NCBI GenBank assembly: GCA_026168455.1
Contig: CM047431.1
Location: 26,072,965 to 26,136,964 of the forward strand
Length of the DNA stretch: 64,000 nucleotides
Origin: Theocolax elegans
Lineage: Eukaryota; Arthropoda; Insecta; Hymenoptera; Cerocephalidae
Reading direction: 5' to 3'
Part shown: positions 31,211 through 40,357 of the stretch, one piece after another
Layout of the letters: each line of letters starts with the position of its first letter
Position numbering within the stretch: position 1 is the stretch's first letter
The notes under the pieces: model-generated
Seen by the model: the letters and a program-made list of their open reading frames with translations, nothing else
What the model was told of the DNA's origin: nothing
Databases searched by the model: none
Program-made: the position numbers and the translations under genes

Positions 31211-31414
31211 GAATGCGTAAAGCGTAAAGCTCTATCATCCATTATAGCAATCAAAAGCATTAGTGAAGAAGAAGCGTTAAAGTCAATTGACCACGTATTC
31301 CCAAAATGTTATGCTGACTTAGAACCAATTGGCCGTCGTTGTCGAAGAAATTCAATAGATATGAATTTGGCATTCGCTGAGGGACCGTTATATGGATATG
31401 ATTATAAATTGTAA
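31211..31414 (+). CDS. Probable terminal exon of an unidentified gene
   Basis: A 67-residue frame with no ATG at its beginning. It directly follows TTTTTTGCAG, a good splice acceptor, and starts in phase 0 with ECVKRKALSS. The product contains RRCRRNSIDMNLAF and ends LYGYDYKL at TAA. An AT-rich tail with AATTAAAG-type sequence follows. Composition differs from the surrounding AT-rich DNA and it does not resemble the TE proteins in this window, so a host gene is possible. I do not recognise the family. Confidence 0.4.
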   Translation, partial: ECVKRKALSSIIAIKSISEEEALKSIDHVFPKCYADLEPIGRRCRRNSIDMNLAFAEGPLYGYDYKL

Positions 31415-32912
31415 TAATAATTGTTATTGTTAAGAAATTTTATTTTAAAAATTAAAGAAAAAACATAGTATTTCATTTTTTGGACGTTATAGAAATACGT
31501 TTTAATAAAATATTCATATATTATTTACTAGTCGTCGTATTTTTATGTCTAAAATTATAAAGTATGAAGCTCAATTTCTATTTGATGTGACCTTGAATTT
31601 AAGATTGAAAGGCAATTTCAAGGTTACTTAAACTTTTAAATAACTTTCAAGATAACCTGTAATGTAAAGTACAAAACTATCAACTATATTCTCTTTATGG
31701 TAATCAAATCTTCATATGATCTAATATCATATAATCAATATAACGTAAAATGAACGCTAATGTGCACATATGCAAAACATATAAATTTATGTCTTATTGC
31801 ACATCTTAATGCATTCTTTTAATATCCTCTAAATATATGTGCCAGTGAATACTGAGAGACGCGCCTCGTTCTTTCTATAGTATCCTAAATTGCATGTATA
31901 TAGATAGTAAATGTATGTGTATTAAGGTGATGCGATACCCGTAAACATTTCTATTATATCGACATTTGTAATGCACAGTAATTATTTATTGCGCTCAAAT
32001 TATTTAGGACGTTACAATATATAAATCAATAAGAGGCATATTTTAAATGAACATTATACGTGAAAGTCAATGATAGATAATTATATGCAAAACTGTAAGT
32101 CAGCGTACAGTCGAAGAATATTAGAAAATATTAGAGATCTGTCCAAAACAATAATAAATAAGTTAGAGATGAAAGAATTGAAAAATCAGTGCATACCGCA
32201 AAATACTACAAGCAGTAACAATTTTTTAGTGATCCAAATAAACGTTGAGAATAATTGTATGTATAAAAAAGCACGGTTGAGGTATAATCTTATAATATTA
32301 CAGAATATTTTTGAACCATAAACTAACGCAAAGTTGCACATGACAAAAAATTATTTGAAAAATAGTAAAGTGATTGGTACATTCTAAAGAGTTGCTATAC
32401 CAAACGAAACAATAGGAAAAATATGGCGTGTAATTATAAATTTTAACAGTAGATGGCAGCATAATATTTTTATTATTAAAAATAGCTTCTAAAATTAAAT
32501 TTGTAATTGTGAGCCGAGAAGCCTAAAAGTACACGGTATTTCTTTATACGTATGCGCAAGACCTACGCGGCTGACCCATCGCGTGCTGTTCAGCCTGCAT
32601 TTAGCATTATTGGGTGAAGAATTGTTGCGATTTTTCAATTTTTTCATGTCCAACGCATTTGTGATTATTTTGTGTAGTTCACTAATATTTTCTAATATTC
32701 TTCTAGATAGTACGTTGACTTGCGGGTTTACATAAAAATTATTTAGTTTTAACGAAATTTCAATAAATTATAATCGAATTCCACGCAGCGTAGGTTATGT
32801 TTAGTATTTATTTATCATGTTGCGACAATATTGCAACATTATATTCGCTTTGCTATCTTGCATTTTCATATAATATTTGTTTAAAATATTATATCGTTTA
32901 TTTTTATGTTGT
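31415..32912. other. Left flank of the Polinton; no clear gene
   Basis: AT-rich. An 83-aa frame at 32,070-32,321 (MIDNYMQNCKSAY...) has an ATG but no recognisable motif and is likely chance. GC-richer DNA at 32,515-32,640 is unassigned. Confidence 0.35.
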
Positions 32913-32918
32913 AACGTA
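32913..32918. repeat. Target-site duplication, left copy (AACGTA)
   Basis: AACGTA directly before the AGTAGTT start of the inverted repeat. The identical hexamer lies at 49,812-49,817 directly after the right end. Polintons make 6-bp duplications. Confidence 0.93.
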
Positions 32919-33097
32919 AGTAGTTAGGGGGGCACTATGGCGCACCCAAACAAAGATGACTCATGATGTCAGTCGCTACGACTCGTACGTTTTTGATGAC
33001 ACAGCAGATGATCCGTCTGCGTCTAACTGCTGATGGTGCATAGTATCCGATGATACCTATGACACGTGTCCCTCTTCAACATTAACGTTACCAATAT
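32919..33097 (+). repeat. Polinton left terminal inverted repeat
   Basis: Matches the complement of the right end with few differences, from AGTAGTTAGGGGGGCAC through CCCAAACAAAGATGACT and GTCAGTCGCTACGACTCGTA to ATTAACGTTACCAATAT. It holds one complete copy of a module ending in GCTGATGGTGCATAGTATCC. A degenerate extra copy of that motif lies at about 33,160. Confidence 0.9.
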
Positions 33098-33540
33098 AAA
33101 TATGTGATTTTTTTCTATCACTATTTTTATACATTTTATGCCTTATTGCAATTGACCTGCTGATGGTGTGTAGTACCCGATAATTCCTATACATCTCAGC
33201 GGTATGACTTTTTTCAGTAGATTGATGATACAACATCGTATTAAAATGATTATCTTTTAAGAGTTTGCAGTAGGTATTGAAATAAATAGATAAAATATAA
33301 CCATCAAATATTGTAATTTATTTTATCATTAACTTTATACAAATGTACTTTATTTTTAATTGTTATATTTTTTGTAGGTGTACTTTTTAGATGGAATGTA
33401 AGTATTTGGAGAGATTTTCTCCGTAAACTGCTTCCACTTGTACTTGGTTTTGATACTGATTTTCTTATCATCTTTTTCTTTACTTATTAAAGGCGTGCAT
33501 AGATGGTTGCTCTTATTTTGGCCCATGGTTGTAGACTTAC

Positions 33541-33601
33541 CAGATTGGACTGAATGAATTCGCTGTCGATAAATAGTATTTAATCCCTCCCACCCTTCCA
33601 A
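33541..33601 (-). other. Possible exon near the left Polinton end
   Basis: The minus-strand frame 33,601 to 33,356 (81 codons, no ATG) starts right after an AG acceptor (ACAAATAG) and contains a consensus donor, CTG|GTAAGTC, at 33,541/33,540. Either a 61-bp internal exon or an unspliced terminal exon is possible. No partner exon is identified. Confidence 0.25.
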
Positions 33602-33942
33602 CTATTTGTGTTAGATGTTTATTGTTTATCACGTGATATATTATACTAATTAAAAATGTTAATTATATAAAATAAATAATGACACAATAACTATTGATTT
33701 TATCGAAAATCATATTTTTTAAGAAACAATGTAAATTACTCTATAAACGAAATATTTCCTTGAATAGATAATATTAATATAGTGACAATAACAAGGTAGA
33801 AAAGGAAAGGGAACGGTCAATTATGGTTAAGAAATAAAATTGTTAAAGTAATTATATTTTTAAGTATTTGATTTATTATAATATTTTATATATGGTTGAT
33901 ACGTAGATTACAATATTATACATATACGGTTACAATGTTTTA

Positions 33943-34731
33943 TTAATCGTGAAATATTCTATCGTTGAGTAATTTTACAATATTATCAGTATACAGAGTC
34001 ATTGTTTCATACATTATATAACGTACTTCATTCAAACTTAACGCGTTTTTTACAGTAACAGATTCATCTGCATTAATTTTTGCATAAATAGAATCGAGTA
34101 ATTCGTCGTTAATGTCAGATGTGACATCTATAATATTTTTTTCGGTAAATTCAGTTATTTGAGCATCATGCAGACTAACATTCTTATCATATATAAAGTT
34201 AACAGTTTCTCGAGTTAAAACAGATACAAGCGATGATATATTATTTAAATATTTTAATCTTTCGTTGATACATATACTCACATTTAACAACTTATCGAAT
34301 GTAATTTTTTTTATAACTACACTACGACGAAAACGTTTTACAGGTGGTCCATGTATTGGTCTATGATCTTCTTCAATCTCAATCACCTTATCATTGTGTG
34401 CATATGTGTATCTTAATATCCAACCATGACCGTAAACCTTTTGGTCGTAGAGCTCATCCTTATGACCCCGAAAATAACCGTCAATTTCTTCCAGAATTAG
34501 ACAAAACTCTAACCAGCCTTCCTTTGAAAATGGTATACCGATGTAATCTGTAGCTAACAGTCGTACCATAGGAAAAACTTGATATTCTCCTAAATCAGTA
34601 TATTCGAGACCGATAAGGATTTTTTTAGTATACGACTTATTTAAAGAGTATAACCGACTTAGTAGCTGATCCGATGATGTATAGGATGACTTAGGATGGC
34701 CATTTTTTGATTGATTTTTATTCATTGTCAC
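33943..34731 (-). CDS. Polinton protein, 262 aa, unknown function
   Basis: The last clear gene of the cluster in transcription order. The start is an ATG followed by a basic, Ser-rich stretch (NKNQSKNGHPKSSYTSS). A central region has IGIPFSKEGWLEFCLILEEI, which loosely recalls the strand-helix end of PC4-type single-stranded DNA binding domains, but the resemblance is slight. A basic patch (PPVKRFRRSVVIKK) and a helical, Asn/Asp-rich C-terminus follow. Its place inside the element, and its orientation, argue that it belongs to the Polinton. No firm family. Confidence 0.6.
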   Translation of the reverse strand: MTMNKNQSKNGHPKSSYTSSDQLLSRLYSLNKSYTKKILIGLEYTDLGEYQVFPMVRLLATDYIGIPFSKEGWLEFCLILEEIDGYFRGHKDELYDQKVYGHGWILRYTYAHNDKVIEIEEDHRPIHGPPVKRFRRSVVIKKITFDKLLNVSICINERLKYLNNISSLVSVLTRETVNFIYDKNVSLHDAQITEFTEKNIIDVTSDINDELLDSIYAKINADESVTVKNALSLNEVRYIMYETMTLYTDNIVKLLNDRIFHD

Positions 34732-34886
34732 ACGGCAACTTAATAATAATTCTTAGCTTCAAGAGATCGACGAAGCTCTCGTCGTGATGATCACTTTTAT
34801 ACTGGCGAGAAAATTATTACTGAGGAAAGTGATAGTGACTAATCCAGTCAACCACGTAATACTCGTGACTGTTACTCATACACATT

Positions 34887-35342
34887 TTACAGTAAAGACA
34901 TCTTGGAATTTGATTTTTGTAAATATCTGACAATGCAACCGTCATTACCCCTACCCACAAATCTTGTATCAGCGTTCTTATGCTGTACGAGTCCCCTACT
35001 CATATAATCAAGAAACAAAATACAATATTGACCGCACACGTCAGATGAGTCATTTTGCAGCTGTCGTGAATTCCAACGATAATGCTTACAATTTTTGTTT
35101 ATTCTATTAATATGAGATGATGCAAACGGAGGGTTTCCATAACTATCAAAGTAATATCCAATTCCATTTTTACCAACGTATACAGCAACCCAATGCATAC
35201 CGGGTTTCGTATGATCATCAGTATTGAAGACAAAAGCCGTCGGTTTCATCCACACCCGTGGTATCCGATCTACTGGAAATACGCCCACTGTGTGAGTCCG
35301 AATACTGGACAAATGTTTCAGAACCTCCAAACTGTTCATCAC
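34887..35342 (-). CDS. Adenain-like cysteine protease
   Basis: A 151-aa product matching the maturation protease shared by adenoviruses and Polintons. GVFPVDRIP lies at the N-terminus. The catalytic set can be placed as His50 (GMHWVAVY), Asp66 (FDSYGNPP), Gln96 and Cys103 (SSDVCGQYC). Length fits Polinton proteases. It would cleave virion precursors during capsid maturation. Its start overlaps the upstream 217-aa frame by 125 bases in another frame, so the start at 35,342 is chosen because it precedes the conserved N-terminal motif. Confidence 0.85.
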   Translation of the reverse strand: MMNSLEVLKHLSSIRTHTVGVFPVDRIPRVWMKPTAFVFNTDDHTKPGMHWVAVYVGKNGIGYYFDSYGNPPFASSHINRINKNCKHYRWNSRQLQNDSSDVCGQYCILFLDYMSRGLVQHKNADTRFVGRGNDGCIVRYLQKSNSKMSLL

Positions 35343-35871
35343 AAAGCGTTATTGGTGTACTAAAGTTTAATTCAACGGGTGTATTTCTTTTTTTCGAGTT
35401 TAGCCACTCTTTTAAACGATAAACATTATTTAATGCACAACTATATTGCAAATATGTTCTCTTTAATCCGTGATGGATGCAACATTTATCATTCCATGGT
35501 AAATGTTGAAACGACGGACAATCGTTGTCGTACTCCAAATTAATAACCTCGTGCGCTGTCAGTTTATGAATAAATAACCATTTTTCTTTACCACGCGTAT
35601 AGATCGTACGTGCGTTCTTTGTAATTTCTTTCAAACTTTTTATTAACATCTTCTTTGACACTTCACCTTCGAAATAATCTATACCGTGATGGTGGTTTGT
35701 TAACCAGTTATTTTGTTTTCTTATATCTTCAGTTAATCGTTCGATACCTATTGATGGTGCAACGATCCAATGTCCACTAAAATCATCGTTCACTGAAACG
35801 ACTGCAACTTCCTTAGGCGTTACTGTATCTTCTTTTTCTTTGAAACACTGAATGTCAATGATTATATCCAT
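35218..35871 (-). CDS. Conserved Polinton-associated protein, unidentified
   Basis: A 217-aa frame beginning MDIIIDIQCFKEKED. A conserved-looking WLTNHHHGIDYFEG segment lies near residue 60, and a Cys/His-containing stretch with CPSFQHLPWNDKCC near 140. The N-terminal hydrophobic strand followed by Asp-x-Gln recalls the first strand of RNase H-fold exonucleases, but the acidic set cannot be completed from the sequence, so the function is open. The last 40 residues overlap the protease gene in another frame and may be non-conserved. Arthropod genomes carry proteins with this start in transposon contexts (recollection, not checked). Confidence 0.6.
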   Translation of the reverse strand: MDIIIDIQCFKEKEDTVTPKEVAVVSVNDDFSGHWIVAPSIGIERLTEDIRKQNNWLTNHHHGIDYFEGEVSKKMLIKSLKEITKNARTIYTRGKEKWLFIHKLTAHEVINLEYDNDCPSFQHLPWNDKCCIHHGLKRTYLQYSCALNNVYRLKEWLNSKKRNTPVELNFSTPITLCDEQFGGSETFVQYSDSHSGRISSRSDTTGVDETDGFCLQY

Positions 35872-35959
35872 GGTGATAGCTCGAAGAGTTAAAACGTACT
35901 GATCCGTATAAATGTTGGATTTTTACATTATTCGTCAAACAGCTCCATCTATGAAATAT

Positions 35960-36286
35960 TTATCCGCTAAAATCGACCATTACTTGTCTTGACGCATCAA
36001 TTTCTAATATGTTTTCGAATTCAGCATAAATTATACAATTCACGGTAGTATACAATGGTTCATCGAATCTCACATCTAATCGAACACTACCGTGTCTAAC
36101 CAAATTCCAGTGCGTATGATCATTCGCTGACAAGTCAGGTGTCAAATCAAAGGCGAATAGACAGAAACCATTAGGGTATGCATCACGTGTAATTTTGTTA
36201 CCCTCAAAATAATGTGTGATAGGCCTCAACGTACAACTGATTTGTTTTAAAATCAGGTTGCAATGGTTTTGATGGTATCTGTACAC
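35960..36286 (-). pseudogene. Major capsid protein, C-terminal part (shifted frame)
   Basis: A 108-residue frame whose conserved segment starts after position 36,206 (minus direction) with ITRDAYPNGFCLFAFDLTPD. It then has HWNLVRHGSVRLDVRF and ends in an ILEIDASRQVMVDFSG-type terminus. This is the C-terminal end typical of Polinton double-jelly-roll capsid proteins. The part of this frame upstream of the shift is not capsid sequence. It completes the product of 36,204-37,256, from which it is separated by one extra T on the coding strand. Confidence 0.8.
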
Positions 36287-37256
36287 CGTCTACGTATAGA
36301 CACAAAAAATTAATGTTGAGGTTTTCGAAATTAAAAGGATTAAAATTTTTATGACCATTAAAAGCCTTATTTTTTACGAAACCAACAATTATCCTTTTTG
36401 GCAATTGTCCAAGAATTATGTTGTCTAATGTTTCCCCATGTACACCGTTGTGCATTGTAAAAGCCTTTACCTCCACTCGTGTTACAGGGTATTTTGCTGT
36501 GGTGTTGGACAGAGCTTTTGCGTGCGCCAATAGTATTCCAAGATTAATCTTTACGAGTCTAATTAACAAATTGGCCTCGTCAATATTGACAGATAGCAAA
36601 CCTGTTGGATCAATGAGGGAAAAACTATCTCGTGATCGAACTAATCTCACGCGTACTTCTACACCATTTATCAATAACTTGTCTTGATTAAAAACATCGC
36701 CGTGCAAATGTCCAATCATATCAACAGACTTTTCATAATTTAAAAGTTTAGTACGATTTGTGAGACCTATATTACCTCCTTCCGAATCGTCCATTTTTCC
36801 GGGTGTATCATCAGACCATAATACAGTTGTAAGATGTGACTCTTTAGCAGCGCTACCGTAGTTTAATAAAGTTTCTATATATGCACGATAAGCATATGAA
36901 TTATTCGGTGGGGATACAGGTTTAGAATTAAAAAATACGTCTACTTGATTAAACATCGAATGCATAAAATTATTGATAGGACCTGATTTCTTCAACAGCT
37001 GTCGTGTAGCTTCATCAATATCACTAGCAGTGTATTTTAAAGAAACACGCAAATTTAGCATAGTGTGAGCAAGATCCAGATATTCGTCACCATTTCCAGG
37101 AATTACAAACTCAATAGGTGAATCACTTGTCAACGACGAGATAGGTTTGTACTGAATCCACTGCGACCCTTCGATGGTTGTCTGTGTGGGAGGAATCTCA
37201 AATAAGAGCAATTCTGATTTGAGACATTCGCAAGATTGTGTATGTAAGAATGTCAT
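36204..37256 (-). CDS. Major capsid protein, main part (frameshifted near the end)
   Basis: A 350-aa frame matching the Polinton double jelly-roll major capsid protein. It shows the family's early segment (GSQWIQYKPISSLTSDSPIE), FVIPGNGDEYLDLAHT, NNFMHSMFNQVDVFFN, ANSYAYRAYIE-like, and the loop with DDTPGKMDD. The frame closes at TGA 36,204-36,206 right after a run of four T, and the remaining ~80 residues are in the next frame. Removing one base would restore the family-typical length, so this is a one-base insertion, genuine or technical. It would form hexons of an icosahedral shell. Confidence 0.88.
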   Translation of the reverse strand: MTFLHTQSCECLKSELLLFEIPPTQTTIEGSQWIQYKPISSLTSDSPIEFVIPGNGDEYLDLAHTMLNLRVSLKYTASDIDEATRQLLKKSGPINNFMHSMFNQVDVFFNSKPVSPPNNSYAYRAYIETLLNYGSAAKESHLTTVLWSDDTPGKMDDSEGGNIGLTNRTKLLNYEKSVDMIGHLHGDVFNQDKLLINGVEVRVRLVRSRDSFSLIDPTGLLSVNIDEANLLIRLVKINLGILLAHAKALSNTTAKYPVTRVEVKAFTMHNGVHGETLDNIILGQLPKRIIVGFVKNKAFNGHKNFNPFNFENLNINFLCLYVDGVQIPSKPLQPDFKTNQLYVEAYHTLF

Positions 37257-37259
37257 TTT

Positions 37260-37796
37260 TTATCCAAAAATATCACGATTTATTCGAACGTTTTTCTTAT
37301 TTTTCTTATTCTTTTGTGTGATTTTTTTTCTTCTCTTGTTCTTGACTGATTTATTACTTCGCGATTTACGATTTTTATTTGATTTTTTCTTTATTGATCT
37401 CTTGATATGACCTGTCAAAGCTGCAGGTATCAACTGCAGTGCACCGGTGATGCGCTGCTTTTTAAAACCTGACCCCTCCATAAATCTGTCTAACTTTTCA
37501 TTAGCTTTCCTTTTTAAATTTTTACCCGATTCGCGAACTCGTGGCTCAAACGATTCTCTTAAAGGTACATTATTAGATGTCACGTCAGAAACGATGTTCG
37601 CACCAGTACGTAAGGCTTCTTTACCTACAGCTTTTACACCGCGTGTAATAAGAGGTAACACTCTTCGGAAAATCCCTGCGAGGAATGAACCGATACCACC
37701 GTGACCTTTTTGATAAGGATTACCGATGTAAATACGTCCAACACCTTCTCTACCTCCACCAACTTGTTGATTAAAATATTCATCGTAGCAATCCAT
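37260..37796 (-). CDS. Basic capsid-associated protein
   Basis: A 178-aa product. A Gly-rich N-terminus is followed by an amphipathic or membrane-active-looking segment (GGIGSFLAGIFRRVLPLITR, then GVKAVGKEALRTGANIV). The last 60 residues are almost all Lys/Arg/Asn, as in DNA-condensing core proteins. The position between minor and major capsid genes, with only three bases separating it from each, supports a virion role such as membrane disruption or genome packing, comparable to adenovirus pVI/core proteins. The exact family assignment is inference. Confidence 0.65.
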   Translation of the reverse strand: MDCYDEYFNQQVGGGREGVGRIYIGNPYQKGHGGIGSFLAGIFRRVLPLITRGVKAVGKEALRTGANIVSDVTSNNVPLRESFEPRVRESGKNLKRKANEKLDRFMEGSGFKKQRITGALQLIPAALTGHIKRSIKKKSNKNRKSRSNKSVKNKRRKKITQKNKKNKKNVRINRDIFG

Positions 37797-37799
37797 TAT

Positions 37800-38630
37800 T
37801 TATTCTTGACGACGAAAGTCTAGCGTCAATGTCAAAGTACCAGAATCGAATGCTATAGGATTGCCTTGTTGATCCCTTATATCTATTTCTACAGTTTGAA
37901 AGTTGTTAAACAATATAGGTATATACATGGGTGATGAAAAAGTTTTAATTCTAACTCCTCCATACCTATAATCTGTACTGTTTAACGAGACAGCTCGTAA
38001 CAAACGCGTTTGAACATCACCTGTCACATATGGTTCACAAATATCTGTATAGACCATTAACATATCGGGTAAACTATTTGATAGATTACTCGGTCGTACA
38101 GAAACTAAGATTTTATCTTTATCGACAATTAATGGTTTTAAGTCTGTAGCTGAGTAGTCGAATCCAAGAATTTTACTGACAATTCTAGAGATAAAAAAAG
38201 AATGTAACATTTCGGAGCAAGATTGATGTGCACATATTCTACGGACAGCTGTGTATCCTCCTCGCTCTATGTGAAATTTTAAGTGATCTTTAACACAATA
38301 TAAACTATTGATTTCTTCAATTAAACTTTCTATACTTTTGTAGACTCCAGGATGTAAAAACGAGGCGTCGTCCACCGTGCACTCTATTGTTTCTGGATTA
38401 GATTTTTCGGATGGTATTTCGGGTGTGATTATCATATGCACAGTTCTATCTTCTTCACTCACTATATGTTGAAAAGTAAGAGGTACTTGAATTTCCGTAA
38501 TAGCCACACTCCATGTACCTTGCAGACGGACTGGTTGTGGTAATTGTGTAATATAGTGTGTTGTCGTATTATCCGGAAAATATTGCATACTACTATTACT
38601 CGGTAGTACAATGTAAAATTGATCTTTCAT
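37800..38630 (-). CDS. Minor capsid (penton) protein
   Basis: A 276-aa product with the N-terminal signature of Polinton minor capsid proteins: FYIVLPSNSSMQYFPDNTTT, followed by YITQLPQPVRLQGTWSVAITEIQ. The C-terminus is beta-rich (IDIRDQQGNPIAFDSGTLTL). The single jelly-roll fold is known for the family and would form pentons. The gene overlaps the integrase stop by 4 bases and lies 3 bases before the basic protein, so it is part of one polycistronic-looking block. Confidence 0.82.
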   Translation of the reverse strand: MKDQFYIVLPSNSSMQYFPDNTTTHYITQLPQPVRLQGTWSVAITEIQVPLTFQHIVSEEDRTVHMIITPEIPSEKSNPETIECTVDDASFLHPGVYKSIESLIEEINSLYCVKDHLKFHIERGGYTAVRRICAHQSCSEMLHSFFISRIVSKILGFDYSATDLKPLIVDKDKILVSVRPSNLSNSLPDMLMVYTDICEPYVTGDVQTRLLRAVSLNSTDYRYGGVRIKTFSSPMYIPILFNNFQTVEIDIRDQQGNPIAFDSGTLTLTLDFRRQE

Positions 38631-39712
38631 TTTAATGCTGTCAAATCACTCGCTTTTACCCAGGAATTAAATTTTTCAGGATATCCTTTCCACTTTACAA
38701 AGTATTCCTTCGATCGGCCTCGTCCTCTAGATTTTAAAATTTTATCAATTTCAAACGTTTTATTAGCAAAGTCCAATCTTACTCTACTGAGCTCCTCCTC
38801 GTAAAAATAACCAACAATTTCTTCGTCGTCCAAATCTTTTAAAAAATATGTAGCGGGGTATCGAGATGTAGAAATACGATAAATTTTAAAAATTTCCTCG
38901 GACCATCCACCTTCGTAACCTTTTGCGAAAATGTTTCTCGCGCGACTGACATGAACTAAATCACCGATCGTGTATTTATTACATCGTTGCTTCGCATTAG
39001 AAGTATATTTAAAATCCAAATTTTTACGAGCTTCTGCAGCGTTGAAACATGTTACAGTAGCAGGTACCATCTTGATAGCTGAATGTTTTGTTCTGTTATA
39101 TGCAGTGACCACATTTTGTAACACATCAACGTAACGTCTTGCGTGTGTATGTGTGAAAAACCTCCACAATCTCTCTTTTAATGTTCTAATAACTCTTTCG
39201 ACAACTGCTGCTTTAACATCAGGACTGCGTACCACTCTGTAAATAATTCCTTCTTTTTGTAACACATCTTGAAATTCACGACTCGTAAACTCTTTACCCT
39301 TATCAGTCTGTAGACACACAGGTATGCGACCATTAGAATTTTTAAGAACACATTCAAAACCTCTAGCAACATTTTTACCGTTTTTAGAATGTAATGATTG
39401 GACCCACACGTATTTGCTAAGCACATCTATAACTGTTAACACGTACGTGTAATTATCGTTATAACATTTCAATTGTCTCAGGTCCATTAAATCAGCCTCC
39501 CAAATATCATCGATATTCCGTACATTGTAACTCCTCCTATCAAATCGTCGTCTAATCAATTTGTGTTTATTGTTCGCGTCTTGACTCTCAAGCCATTTCA
39601 TTACTCTTTGAGGATCAATTGATTTACGCGTTGACCCTAACAATTTGTCAGCTCCTGCATACGCTGTGGACTCGGGGAGCCCATAATACAGCCGTGATAA
39701 CTCTTTATTCAT
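38627..39712 (-). CDS. Retroviral-type integrase with C-terminal chromodomain
   Basis: A 361-aa integrase that inserts the element and creates the 6-bp duplication. The catalytic triad is Asp74 (WEADLMDL), Asp137 (LQTDKGKEF) and Glu172 (AAVVERVIRTLKERLW), a DD35E spacing. There is no clear HHCC finger in front of the core. A C-terminal beta module (YTIGDLVHVSRAR) follows, then a chromodomain at about 317-361 (IDKILKSRGRGRSKEYFVKW, then WVKASDLTAL), which may target methylated histones. It overlaps the phospholipase gene by 8 bases and the minor capsid gene by 4. Confidence 0.93.
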   Translation of the reverse strand: MNKELSRLYYGLPESTAYAGADKLLGSTRKSIDPQRVMKWLESQDANNKHKLIRRRFDRRSYNVRNIDDIWEADLMDLRQLKCYNDNYTYVLTVIDVLSKYVWVQSLHSKNGKNVARGFECVLKNSNGRIPVCLQTDKGKEFTSREFQDVLQKEGIIYRVVRSPDVKAAVVERVIRTLKERLWRFFTHTHARRYVDVLQNVVTAYNRTKHSAIKMVPATVTCFNAAEARKNLDFKYTSNAKQRCNKYTIGDLVHVSRARNIFAKGYEGGWSEEIFKIYRISTSRYPATYFLKDLDDEEIVGYFYEEELSRVRLDFANKTFEIDKILKSRGRGRSKEYFVKWKGYPEKFNSWVKASDLTALK

Positions 39713-40217
39713 TTTTCTTAACTTTAACCTTGTTGTTTTTCTCGTCTATAGTTTTACACTTTTTAATTTTTAATGAATTTATCTTCTTCTTATTTCTCTT
39801 ATCCTTACACTTGATGGCTTTTTTAATACGGTTAAATAATTTTTCAAAGGTAATTTTACTAACCATACAGCAAGTTGTCATCAAGGCAAGAGATCGCTCG
39901 TCATTAGGCGTGTCACCAGCTAGAATGCGAGAAAAAGCACACTCAGCCAGAACACGATCAGCATCGCTACGATTAGTATTTTTGTCAGCGTAAGCTATAT
40001 CGTGGCGGCGACACCCCTCATCTAAAGGATTTATACCTACTTCTCCTCGTTTTAACCGTTTCGCAAGTTTTGTACCGGGACCACAAAATTTGTATCCAGG
40101 TACATGCATTTCGAAAGGTAATAAATCTATTAGTGTATCCAGTACGTTTTTTTCATCATTTTTTGAATTTTTATCAAGCTCCTCCATTTCTAAAAAAATT
40201 CTTCCAGTCTCTTCCAT
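39705..40217 (-). CDS. Parvovirus-like phospholipase A2 domain protein
   Basis: A 170-aa product with a secreted-type phospholipase A2 core. The calcium loop YKFCGPGT lies at residues 42-49 and the catalytic dyad in GCRRHDIAY (His72-Asp73), followed by helices. PLA2 of this type is known in parvovirus VP1 and in some Polintons and adintoviruses, where it helps particles cross endosomal membranes. The tail from about 130 is strongly basic. The start is the ATG at 40,217, two codons into an M-E-E stretch; the end of the upstream frame would overlap only if its premature stop were absent. Confidence 0.85.
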   Translation of the reverse strand: MEETGRIFLEMEELDKNSKNDEKNVLDTLIDLLPFEMHVPGYKFCGPGTKLAKRLKRGEVGINPLDEGCRRHDIAYADKNTNRSDADRVLAECAFSRILAGDTPNDERSLALMTTCCMVSKITFEKLFNRIKKAIKCKDKRNKKKINSLKIKKCKTIDEKNNKVKVKKNE

Positions 40218-40357
40218 TTATCAAAAAATCCTTGGTTTCCTGTAGCAGATAAACTTTTTGTTCGGTGTCGAGGTGTTACCTCTTCTACCTCTGTACTACT
40301 TGAAGAGGTGGAACTCTTTTTCCTCTTCCGTTTATCAGCAATAGGTGCACCAACACC

